A stretch of 64,000 bases of DNA from Flammulina velutipes (Eukaryota > Basidiomycota > Agaricomycetes > Agaricales > Physalacriaceae), in contig CM022372.1 of the NCBI GenBank assembly GCA_011800155.1, positions 124,001-188,000 of the forward strand. Direction: 5' to 3'. Below the pieces are notes generated by a model. The model ran no database searches. It saw only the letters and a list, made by a program, of their open reading frames with translations, and had not been told where the DNA came from. Of the stretch, positions 1-10,368 are shown piece by piece. Position numbers and translations under genes: made by a program. The stretch's first letter is position 1. The number at the start of each line of letters is the position of its first letter.

Positions 1-1359
1 AGCGGAGGGATCATTGATGATGACTGCCTTTTTGTCTTCCTCCGTGAAACATGTCAGCACCCAAGCCTTGTAAAGCTCTCGCAACTCCTTGGTTTTCTCA
101 CCCCCGATGAACTCTGGAAAGGTTTGTGGGACGGCTGCTTTATTCTTGTCGCCATCAATACTAAAATCGAATTTTAGGACATTTTTCAACAATTGTCGGG
201 ACACCCACATTAGGAAACCTATGTCTCCATTGAACGACGCCATGGGGCCTGCCATCATGGAGAAAATTCGCGTACAGGAGCGCTCCTCGACTGCACGTGC
301 GACACGAAACAAAAGGGCCGGTGCCGCGGAAGCCGCCCTAATCGCGGTCAGCCTCGTTGTCACTGGCGATATCCTAGGGAACGTACGATGCCACATCGAC
401 CGGATTTATCCTACCGTCGTCTGTTTCGATTTCCTTCCTCATCTCTGACGCCTCCTCCCTGGCACTCTCCTCCCACTCCGCCTGCTCCTCTGCTGGCAAA
501 GATTTGAACATCTCTCCAACCTCCCTCATTCGAAACGCCAAGGGCTGGACTTCAACGCTCTTGTCCGAACGCTCCACCCATCTGTCTTCTATCACCTTGC
601 GGAGTTCCAGCCCCGTAAACCAATTGGTGTGCATCCAGTGCTGTGCGGCAGAATGCGCTCGCTTTTTGGTGCAATCCAAGGCGGCGACAATCTTGCCTAT
701 CGCGACGTCAGCACTTCGGTGACGCGTAGCTCCTGGGTCACCCTCCTCGGCTGAACAGACACGCTTCATCCAGACAGAGATGCGCTGCCGTCCATGTCGT
801 CAGATTCGGTACCCAATACGACTTGAGTACACACCTTGTTATACATCTTGATATATTTCAATCGTTTTTGCGACTCCTCCGTGCTGAGAGAAGGTGGAAC
901 ACCCGACTTTGTCATCTGCAAGTCAAACACCATGTCGACTGGTTCGTCGGTATCCTGCATGGGATAGGGGAAGTGGTTGTGGTAGCAGTTCTGAACCTCG
1001 AGCAGCTTCAATGATTCAGCCTGCCAATCCTCCTTGCGCGCCTTGAGGAAGCTGGGAACCATCCTTCGCAGGAGTTCCTCGCGTTTCCCCTCCGCCCACC
1101 CCTTGTTGTTCTTGCGGTCCGCCTTGGGAATCTTGCGGCACACCTTTCTTTTAGAGAGGGCGATGGGATCGTTTACGAGTACGCGTCTCTTTTCCGACGT
1201 TCGGGACTTTGTCTTCTTCAAGGCTGGAGCGGTAGAGGCACGCAGTGGCAGTGGGGTGTTTGTGGCGTCACAAGGGGTTACGAGAGGCATTGAGGCAGCG
1301 GGCGCCATCCCGGTAGATGCTGGAGACGAGTTCGGTGGAGATGTTGGCGGTGGAGACAT
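1..1359 (-). CDS. Hypothetical multi-exon gene, runs off left edge
   Basis: Minus-strand gene whose 3' end lies beyond the window. The start at 1359 opens a Ser/Pro/Thr-rich leader, followed by a basic stretch and a conserved-looking block ending near 830. The next exon (about 755 down to 387) carries WMHTNWFTGLE and an acidic helix around KSLPAEEQAEWEESAREE, a pattern common in uncharacterised agaricomycete proteins. A 49-nt intron (338-386, GTACGT...TTAG) joins it in frame to a third exon running to base 1 and containing GDIGFLMWVSRQLLKN. The junction between the first two exons (about 756-830) is not resolved; AAG followed by GTGTGT near 835 is a good donor. The gene is divergent from the one starting at 1633. 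Function is unknown to me; coding status is supported by the in-frame splice. Confidence 0.6.
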
Positions 1360-1632
1360 CGTATGTAGCGCGGTTCTTGCTGCAGGAGTTTGGAGGGTTT
1401 ACTAGAGATGTTGTGGCGGCACCAATTTCGGGCCAATCCGTGGAGCAGACGTCAGGGAATGTTTCGAAACTGGCATGGGGTGGATCTCGCACCGTCGTTC
1501 GTATGGCCAGGGCGTATGATATTCAAATACGCTACAAACCCAGATATGGCCTCAATAATACACGTGGACGCCTTCTTTTTATTCCAACGCCTGGCTGATT
1601 TTCCTTCTCCATCTCTCCTTGTTTCAAACATC

Positions 1633-2639
1633 ATGTCCAACTTCCTCCCCTTCCAAGGCTACGCCTAGGGTTTAAAGGTCAGGTTAAGTCAGGTTAAGGA
1701 CCCACTTTTTGGATTAACCTGACCTTAACCAGTCATTCAATATCATGAAAGTTGATTAACCATTAACCATGACCAGTCAATAAGTGTAACCAGTCACTCA
1801 AGACTCAGTTATAACTGACTATAACCAGTTAAAACTTAATGCAGTTATAACAAGTTATTAACAGGTTATGACTGGTTAATATACTATCAACCTGATAATT
1901 TAGAGCTAAACCAAGGTTAATGAATCTATTGATTTATCTTTTTCATCGTCAAGTCTATGTTTTCTGGTCTTTCTCTTCATAATACTAGTATATCAGACTT
2001 TATCAATCATATATATACTATATATGTAAGAAATCTTTGTGTTATAGCTCTTTTTCTCTTCATATATTAAGAGTATCAAGAGTATTGGTTATAATCAGTT
2101 AAGACCAGTCATTGACAGTCACATTAAATTTCTCCAAATGCTTTAACCATTAACCTTAACCAGTCATTCACAGTGACCAGTCGCTCAGGGTCTGGTTAAT
2201 GTTTCCAGTCAGGTCAGGTTAAGTCGCTCTAAAATGACCAGTTAAGTGACTTAACCTTTAAACCCTAGCTACGCCGCTGGCAATCCAGCGGCTCAGTCTT
2301 CGGAGAAGAGCATCTCTCTCCGTATGTGTGTTTCTCTTCTGACGTAGCGTTAATCTCACTCTATTCAGCGTCTCTCGACCGTGGTCCCCCATACATTGAT
2401 GAGGCTAATGCCACGTATTGGAATTCAACAAGTTCAATAGCCTTGGACAAGTCAAGATCTGTCCTACCAGAATGTCCCGCCCGTAAGTTCATCCACCTCT
2501 CTTAACTTCGTCTCACTGATTTCGGACCAGGCAAGTTGTCATCACGACAAACTGGCGCCTCTTGTGCGGGATGGCAGTCATTTGCCTCTTCACTTACAGC
2601 TATCTATTGTGGCGCGCTTCCGTCTGATGCACCCATGTA
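1633..2639 (+). pseudogene. Small hypothetical gene interrupted by hAT MITE at codon 11
   Basis: An ATG at 1633 starts MSNFLPFQGYA, which stops inside the inserted MITE (1666-2267). Removing the MITE and one copy of the 8-bp duplication GCTACGCC restores an open frame continuing AGNPAAQSSEKSIS. A donor (GTATGTGT, near 2320) and an acceptor (CTATTCAG, near 2367) then lead to LDRGPPYIDEANATYWNSTS, and a second intron (GTAAGT...CCAG, about 2482-2531) leads to a final exon that can end near 2639. An alternative frame of the last exon would give a hydrophobic, membrane-helix-like C-terminus. The product is not recognised. The gene shares a bidirectional intergenic region with the minus-strand gene at 1-1359. 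Confidence 0.5.
1666..2267 (-). mobile_element. hAT MITE family A, copy 1 (602 bp)
   Basis: Non-coding 602-bp element with terminal inverted repeats beginning TAGGGTTTAAAGGT and ending ACCTTTAAACCCTA. It is flanked by the 8-bp duplication GCTACGCC (1658-1665 and 2268-2275). An 8-bp TSD and TAGGG ends match hAT-superfamily transposons; no transposase is encoded, so it must be mobilised in trans. The interior is full of scattered TAACCAGTCA and GGTTA motifs in both orientations, which look like subterminal transposase-binding repeats. It is the reverse orientation of copies 2, 3 and 4. It disrupts the gene starting at 1633. Confidence 0.93.
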
Positions 2640-2732
2640 GAACGTTCTACTACGTAGATCCTTTTGTGACACTGTGACCTGTTATATCCCGGCTGCAAAC
2701 GTGAATCTTATCCTCCCATCTTTCGTACCATC

Positions 2733-3724
2733 ATGAGTCGGCGTGGATGTGTTATTCTCGTCGCTTCAGACAGCGATGAAGATCCTTTCGAGTACTACAG
2801 AGAAGTCTCCAGCAGTGAAGAGGAAAGGCCAGCATCTCATGGACGGTCCTCACCCACTCTCTCGTCCGTTTCATCCCTCGCGACATCTACTGTAACCACC
2901 TCGATGGAAGCACTCACCGCCCCAGTGGACCTCGCAGGCGCGGATGATCGCAATAACGATGACAATCTCAATGCCCTCTTCGAGGAGATGTCTCTCCGCC
3001 ATCCTCACGACCGTACCCTATACAGCATCAAATCGGGATCGGGCGAGTGTTTGACCGCACAATGGTAAGTTTAGTGGTGTGATTGTAATAAGTGTATTTG
3101 ATTCCGCCACAGGGAAGAAGCTGGGTACCTGCGCGATTCACGCAGAGCCCATGTTGTAGCACTGCAGAAGCGCACGAAGCGCAAGGTCAAGGCCAAGGCT
3201 CATGTTGTTTTTGTAGGATGTAGGCCAGGTGTCTACGAAAAATGGTACGGTTGGACATGATTTCAACTGGCTCCGCTAACGCTCTCCCTTCTAGGAAGGA
3301 AGCTTCCGCCCAGGTCAAAGGATTCTCAGGATCCATTCATCAAGGTTATGGCACTGTCGATGCCGCACACACAGCGTTTGAATTTGCTCGTGCTCAAGGC
3401 TGGACGCGTCACGATCCGGGAGTCAAGAGACCATTCCCCCAGCCCGATAATGTCGCTTCCTTGGCTAATCTTCGCGAGGGTTCTATTTCTGACAGATGGT
3501 ATACCGTCACCATTGGTGTGACTCCTGGGATCTATCGTTGCTTGTGCGTTTTTCCATCAGATGTGGTGTTTAAGGTACTCATGGACCATCTCAGCATCCA
3601 ATGTGCTGTGCTCACCGTTGGCGTCCCTGGCGCAGTCCAAAACTCCTACGTTGACGAAATGTCGGCTCACAGAGCATACAATCAGGCAGCAGTGTCTGGG
3701 TTTATAAAGGCAGTTGGCATCTAG
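2733..3724 (+). CDS. Viroplasmin / RNase H1 N-terminal-domain protein
   Basis: Three exons close in frame: 2733-3064, 3113-3244 and 3295-3724, with GT-AG introns of 48 and 50 nt, giving about 297 residues. A fourth possible 51-nt intron (3544-3594) is in frame, so either form translates. The N-terminal 110 residues are acidic and Ser-rich. Exon 2 to exon 3 carries VFVGCRPGVYEKWKEASAQV followed by KGFSG and a Tyr-Gly turn: the caulimovirus viroplasmin / RNase H1 N-terminal fold, which binds RNA-DNA hybrids or dsRNA. A second, weaker copy is YTVTIGVTPGIYRC near the C-terminus. No RNase H catalytic domain follows, so this is a stand-alone binding-domain protein of a kind common in basidiomycetes. 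It appears intact, unlike most neighbours. Confidence 0.75.
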
Positions 3725-3918
3725 TTTCAAATGTACCATGTTCTCAATACAATGTACACCACCTTTTCTCAGTCGAATATGAACTCTTCCGCTCGTATAG
3801 GAATCACACTAATTTATCCTTACCTGTGTGCAACAACGACATAGACATACTAGACGCGACATTCTGTATCTACGACCCATCAATTGACCCTCGGGAATTC
3901 CCGAATGTGGCGCACCAT
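3725..3918. other. Unassigned sequence, continues at 4529-4700
   Basis: Between the viroplasmin gene and MITE copy 2, and again between that MITE and foldback A, lies one stretch split by the MITE. When rejoined across the TSD, both strands have short open stretches. Plus-strand reading has a possible 62-nt intron ending CTGCCAG at about 4682 and would terminate just beyond foldback A. Minus-strand reading extends through ISSDRIDVLEDGAPHSG. I cannot decide which, if either, is a gene. Confidence 0.3.
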
Positions 3919-4520
3919 TAGGGTTTAAAGGTTAAGTCACTTAACTGGTCATTTTAGAGCGACTTAACCTGACCTGACTGGAAACATTAACCAGACCCTG
4001 AGCGACTGGTCACTGTGAATGACTGGTTAAGGTTAATGGTTAAAGCATTTGGAGAAATTTAATGTGACTGTCAATGACTGGTCTTAACTGATTATAACCA
4101 ATACTCTTGATACTCTTAATATATGAAGAGAAAAAGAGCTATAACACAAAGATTTCTTACATATATAGTATATATATGATTGATAAAGTCTGATATACTA
4201 GTATTATGAAGAGAAAGACCAGAAAACATAGACTTGACGATGAAAAAGATAAATCAATAGATTCATTAACCTTGGTTTAGCTCTAAATTATCAGGTTGAT
4301 AGTATATTAACCAGTCATAACCTGTTAATAACTTGTTATAACTGCATTAAGTTTTAACTGGTTATAGTCAGTTATAACTGAGTCTTGAGTGACTGGTTAC
4401 ACTTATTGACTGGTCATGGTTAATGGTTAATCAACTTTCATGATATTGAATGACTGGTTAAGGTCAGGTTAATCCAAAAAGTGGGTCCTTAACCTGACTT
4501 AACCTGACCTTTAAACCCTA
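3919..4520 (+). mobile_element. hAT MITE family A, copy 2 (602 bp)
   Basis: Same length as copy 1 and its near-exact reverse complement, with TAGGGTTTAAAGGT and ACCTTTAAACCCTA ends. It is flanked by the 8-bp duplication CGCACCAT at 3911-3918 and 4521-4528. No coding capacity. The identical length of three copies and their perfect TSDs suggest recent amplification by one hAT transposase. Confidence 0.93.
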
Positions 4521-4700
4521 CGCACCATCCTCCAAAACATCAATTCTGTCGGACGATATGTGGTGGTGGGCAATCGCGGCCAGGAAATCGAGTTGATTAG
4601 TCAGCCGGCTACTCAAGGTAACCGGATAATTCGTGGTTTCTTCGATGTTCTCACTCGTTCTTCGTCTTAACGCTGCCAGAGGCCGTCGAATACATGTATT

Positions 4701-7339
4701 CACCCTAGGAAGTAGGTATAACTAGATGTGGTACCATAGTATGAGGGGGTAGTATTCAAATGTCTACCTCTAATTACAAGTACTACAAGGTGAGGTCAAC
4801 AACTAATTGTCTGTCCGCTCCGGTGCGCTGGGGCAGGTAGCTCTGGCTGGGCTATATATGGATAGGACTATTGATGGTATTGATGGGGCCAGATGATGGG
4901 GAGCAGGGGATGGGGGAAATGTGGCACCAGGAAAATCCGGACCTAGGGATTGATCAGAATTGATGGGATCATTGACAGGGGATGAGGAATAGGGATAGGA
5001 AATGTGGCACCAGGAAAATCCGGACCTAGGGATTGATGAGATTGATGGATTGATGGGCAGATAGGATGGGGGATGGGGATTGATAGCAGGAGGGGAAATG
5101 TGGCACCAGAATAAATGCTAGGCTATTGTCAGGGTATGAGGAGGGTATGGGAGGGGTGATTGTAGGTTGAAAAGTAGAATTCTTTGTAACTATCAGAAAC
5201 ATGAATGGGGATGTAGCAGCTACTGAAACCAATAATAAAACAATGTGTGGCGCATTTTTAATCGAGGAGCACATACCTCGGATCGACCTGGGGTTGTTCT
5301 AGATGTCTTCCTATTGAAAAATGGATGTGTGCAGCACAAAGAACCATGTAAAAACACGAAGATTTGGCTGAGAAACAAGCAAAACATTATTGAAAATCCA
5401 TCAAAAAGCACCAAAAAGGGAGCAGCACTTTGCCCTCGCTTGGGGGTAACCTGGAACCACTTGTAGGTCGTCCAGACACCTCTTGGGCATTGTATATGTC
5501 ACTCAGATAGGTCCTCAGGTCAACAGAACCCTTGGATATGATCAAAATGCCAAAAACCCGGACCACCTACCTTTGGGCCACATTATCAACTTGCCATGAC
5601 CTGGGGACACCTTATATTCGAAGATATATGTATATAATGCTCTAATCATGAGTTAGATGAAGTCTGGAGTGTGAAAAATGCAGTCAAAACCTGGGATATA
5701 CCCTAAATAATGTCCCCCCAAGAAAGCACACATACCATCAACTTCCCCTGACCTCTGGGTCGTTCCAATGTGTTCTATTATCATTATAGATGATGTATTG
5801 GCATCCCAGAGGTGTTCCCAATGTGTCAAAATGCGAATATTCATGATAATAGGTGAACCCTTATTCACCCTTTCTCCTCAAGTATACCTACTGGTTCGCA
5901 TATCTACATCTTTAAGACTGTTCTAATAGTCATTTGACATCATATAGATGATATCTTGGGGCCCAGGTCATAGGTAGACCTCGAAGATACACCCCTTTGG
6001 TACATGGTAAGGATATGATCTTTGTACTAATTCTCAAATGTCCATGCTCTATATTGAAGGGTATTCAACCTGGGACATATACTGGGAGGCTAAAAACACA
6101 TTGTATGATGTTAAAATCAATAGTCCACCACCCAGATGTGTGATAGTTGGGGTAGTTCTTGGTGTAGAAGGAGAGGATATAAATTATTGTACCATTTCTA
6201 TTCGCATTTTGCCACACTGGGAACACCTCCGGGGTGTCAATACATTATCTATAATGATAATAGAACACATTGGAACGACCCAGAGGTCAGGGGAAGTTGA
6301 TGATATGTGTGCTTTCTTGGGGGGACATTATTTAGGGTATATCCCAGGTTTTGACCGCATTTTTCACACTCCAGACTTCATCTAACTCATGATTAGAGCA
6401 TTATATACATATATCTTCGAATATAAGGTGTCCCCAGGTCATGGCAAGTTGATAATGTGGCTCAAAGGTAGGTGGTCCGGGTTTTTGGCATTTTGATCAT
6501 ATCCAAGGGTTCTGTTGACCTGAGGACCTATCTGAGTGACATATACAATGCCCAAGAGGTGTCTGGACGACCTACAAGTGGTTCCAGGTTACCCCCAAGC
6601 GAGGGCAAAGTGCTGCTCCCTTTTTGGTGCTTTTTGATGGATTTTCAATAATGTTTTGCTTGTTTCTCAGCCAAATCTTCGTGTTTTTACATGGTTCTTT
6701 GTGCTGCACACATCCATTTTTCAATAGGAAGACATCTAGAACAACCCCAGGTCGATCCGAGGTATGTGCTCCTCGATTAAAAATGCGCCACACATTGTTT
6801 TATTATTGGTTTCAGTAGCTGCTACATCCCCATTCATGTTTCTGATAGTTACAAAGAATTCTACTTTTCAACCTACAATCACCCCTCCCATACCCTCCTC
6901 ATACCCTGACAATAGCCTAGCATTTATTCTGGTGCCACATTTCCCCTCCTGCTATCAATCCCCCATCCCCCATCCTATCTGCCCATCAATCCATCAATCT
7001 CATCAATCCCTAGGTCCGGATTTTCCTGGTGCCACATTTCCTATCCCTATTCCTCATCCCCTGTCAATGATCCCCATCAATTCTGATCAATCCCTAGGTC
7101 CGGATTTTCCTGGTGCCACATTTCCCCCATCCCCTGCTCCCCATCATCTGGCCCCATCAATACCATCAATAGTCCTATCCATATATAGCCCAGCCAGAGC
7201 TACCTGCCCCAGCGCACCGGAGCGGACAGACAATTAGTTGTTGACCTCACCTTGTAGTACTTGTAATTAGAGGTAGACATTTGAATACTACCCCCTCATA
7301 CTATGGTACCACATCTAGTTATACCTACTTCCTAGGGTG
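4701..7339. mobile_element. Foldback (long inverted repeat) element A, 2.64 kb
   Basis: Ends are CACCCTAGGAAGTAGGTATA and its reverse complement, flanked by the 7-bp duplication ATGTATT (4694-4700 and 7340-7346). Two arms of about 1.1 kb (4701 to about 5842, and about 6208-7339) are near-perfect inverted copies around a central spacer of about 365 bp. Each arm has, from the tip inward, an AT-rich tip containing ACTAG motifs, a G-rich tandem region built from GTGGCACCAGGAAAATCCGG and ACCTAGGGATTGATGGG units, and a unique inner part. Short ORFs of 64-73 codons in the arms recur on both strands in all copies and have no recognisable domain. No transposase is present. The superfamily is unknown to me. 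Confidence 0.9.
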
Positions 7340-7403
7340 ATGTATTACACCTAGTTTGGTATGATATTATATTATATAGCAGACTCTGATCAAAACCCCC
7401 ACC

Positions 7404-10368
7404 TCAATCGTCTTCTACACCCATTTCCTCGTCCTCCTGCTTATACCAATCATCTGTGGTCCTCTCCGTTACTGGCTCCTGCTCTCCTGGCGGTTTCCCT
7501 AGCTTCAGAAGCTCCAGATGATCCTTAAAGGCAGCTTTCAGGGCACTACGCTTCTCACCAACCTTCTTGATATGCGACTTGATAGGTACCTTGATCTTTG
7601 GTCCCCAAAGCCGTCGAAGTTTCTCAAGCTGCTCATCAAGTCGTGGCCCCGTCATCTTTGGAAGGTAGATGTCGGCTGTGCAGATAATCAGTGCAATACC
7701 ATTCAGCTTGCTCTCTATGTTGAGCTCTTTCTGTCTTCTCTCTGCCAACTTTGCTTTCTTAGCCGCCAAAACTGCGGCATCAAAGTCTTTCTGCTCCTGC
7801 AACCTCTGATGTTCCATGCCCGATTTGTCCAGCTCTCTCGCAGCACCAAGGACATACTGATGATCCTCCTCTTTGAAGAACGAGTCGACAAACTTCTGAG
7901 TATGATTTCGAGTGAACGAGGCAATCACGTTGTGGGTATGGAGTGTCGCCGAGGGATGTGTACGTGCATAAGAGACATATGAGCCCAGCGCGCCTTCATT
8001 CCGGTCGTTTGTCAGTGGAAGCCATGCACGGTATTTCTCTTCATCAGAGAGGCCATCTATCAGACCACCCGGGGCATACTCTGATGAGAAGCGCAGCCAG
8101 GTGGCCAATGCCCCTTCAAGGAAGAAGACAAACATCTCCTTAAGGTAGGGAAGCCTTCCCGCCGCATGTAGGACTTTGATGCTTTCTACCACGTCCTCCC
8201 GCTCCCATTTCTTCCCGTCAAAAGCTCCTTCGACATGACCATCTACCTCAAAGTCGAGAACGAGCTCCGGCTTCGCTATCAGCAGCTCGCAGTGCTCACG
8301 GATCTCAGCATGCAGAGGGCCAAGATCCAGAGCATTCAATGCCTCTGTCTCAGGAGCACGGACCAGTCGCATGTAAGGATGAGTGATGACTTGTTGGTAC
8401 AGTGCCATGACGGCTAGTTCGGTGAGTGTTGGACCATCGTGTAGGACGTCAAAGACATTCTTCTCAATGTTTGTCCAGCTCGTCGTTGTCTTCTTCATCT
8501 TTATGGCCTCCAGGAAGTCGATGTACGTGTCGAGACGCGAGATCAACTCGCCAGCTGCCTCTCCGTGACTTCCGAAGCGAGTGTTATTTGTCTGTGGAAA
8601 GCGTCGAATGTTTACACCAAGTTTGTGCTCCAGAAACAGAATGTGAGCATCTCCCTGTCCTTTCTTGTCGGTACGGTTGTTGAAGATTGCACCGGCCAGC
8701 GCTACTGCTTTCGCACCTCCACGTGTAACAGCAGCTAGAGTTGCAGCATCACTCTCGCTTAGTGGTTCGCTCTCAGCCTCCGGGTTAAGCACCTCTCGAA
8801 CTGCGTCAGCCGTGTACTTGTTCGCCAATGCGATCGGACCCAGGACCTTCAAGATCTTCCACCCTTCCATCATTCGCGTGTTCCCTCCCTTGAAGCTATT
8901 CTGGTCTTTATGCATGCAGCAGCCAGACCAGACGTATAAGGTGAGCGCACGTTTATCTGCTGGCTCCAGGGAGTCGAACTCATCCTCTCCCAAGCTCTGA
9001 ACCATGGCATTCACAGTTGCCAGGTCCCTCACTGCACGTTCCTGCGCGCTCAATGCCTCCCATGCCTCTATGCCGCCCACGTCGTCGATCTTCTTCAGCT
9101 GCCACTCCCAAAGCATATCCTGCGTCTCTTCTGTGGATGTGTCCAAACTATCCAGATGTTTTTCCCCCAGCTCCTCAATCAAATGGTGACGCTTCATCCT
9201 CTGCATCCCATCCGAGAGACTCTTCTCCCCCGCAGCATGGTCTCCGCACATCCCACGTAGCTTTTGGCACACCATTCGCAGGCCATAGGGCACACTCGAT
9301 GTTCACTTCGCTAGAGGACTGTCGCTATAGGTTATGCCGACATCTGTGAACGAAGAGACCCACACTGCCTGTGATATCTCACTCGTGTGGTCGACAGTGG
9401 AGCGAACACCAAAGAATCGCAGCTTGGGCAGATCTGAGAGCTTGACTGTCCCATCAGGAAACTTTTCTGGAACGCGCAGAGCTATATGATGCGACTGATA
9501 ATTCAGTTTGCGTCGCGAGGTGCTGTCACTACTCAAGGTAATATCTAACAGTTTGTCAGTTTAACATTATCAACGAAAGCCAATTCTTACCGTTCGTGCA
9601 GGACAATTCAAAGCCACTTTGAATCCTCGACATCACAAGCCCTTCCAGTACTGTACGCCCAACCGTCCTCCGACTCATCACCTTGTCGATGTCGACACTG
9701 AACAGCTTTGCCACATCTTTGACCACTCCTCCAACCTTCCCTTCACTACAGCCACTTGCAACAAGAATTCGCGCCATTGCTCGGAGCTGGTGCTTGTATG
9801 AACGACCCTTCTTCATCTTGGCAAGAAGTTTGGTATTATGCGATTTTTCATGGACGCACCGGCGAACCAGTTTTGACCGCGCGAAGGAGTCCTTCAAGTT
9901 TCGTACGGCCTTTCGTAGGGAGAACAGTGTATCCTTGTCCTTTGCGCTCTGATCTCGCAGGTAACGGATGTCACAGTCCTGATTTTCTAGACGTTCGTTG
10001 GCTTCTGTGAGTTTCCGCTGGAATGCATCCTCCTGCCTCGCAAGCTTCGTGATAGCCTGTCGTACGTGTAACATAGCCTTCTCATGAGCATCGTTAACCT
10101 CCTTCCGGACATCTTCTAGCATTTTCTTCGTCTCCGCCAACCTAATCTTGTGCCATTTCTCGCGGCGCTCTGCATTCCTAAGATCGTGCTTGACCTTTTT
10201 TAGAGTATGCTCCAGATTTTTGGCCCGTTTTAGATAGTGGCGAGCCTGACGTTTGAGAGATGCTTCGGGGTGCTCATTTTCCTTGTTCCCTCTTGCTTTC
10301 CGTGCGTTTCCCAGGTGAGCTTTTGCCTTCTTGGATCTGCTGCCAAATTTTTGCTGACGGCCCATCAC
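7404..10368 (-). pseudogene. Transposase-like gene (DD...CxxH...E), one premature stop
   Basis: Two exons (10368-9591 and 9544-7404) join across a 46-nt GT-AG intron into 972 codons with a single in-frame TGA at 9303-9305 (AAG-TGA-ACA, consistent with CGA to TGA). The first 200 residues are a basic coiled coil. Next is a helix block with SEGKVGGVVKDVAKLF and MSRRTVGRTVLEGL, which may be a DNA-binding helix-turn-helix. Downstream lie SSDSTS, MCGDHAAGEK, GCCMHKDQNSFKGG and TNDRNEGALGSY. Asp, Asp, C-x-x-H and Glu in that order resemble the RNase H-fold transposase signature of hAT, MULE and P-type elements; that assignment is my inference. The family is widespread and multicopy in mushroom genomes. 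Foldback A lies 64 bp beyond the 3' end. No terminal repeats were found. Confidence 0.65.

Noticed and set aside
1666..2267. Telomeric repeat remnant suggested by AGGGTT/AACCCT ends
   Set aside because: The motif occurs once at each end as part of inverted termini with an 8-bp TSD, not as a tandem array.
4518..4703. Minus-strand 61-codon ORF as an independent gene
   Set aside because: It runs across the MITE TSD into the element end and a plus-strand spliced reading is equally plausible; evidence is insufficient for either.
5220..5466. ORFs of 64-73 codons in the foldback arms, conserved on both strands in A, B, C, D, E and F
   Set aside because: They occur as mirror pairs because the arms are inverted repeats. 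They lack introns, domains and codon-like conservation, and both strands are open over the same bases.
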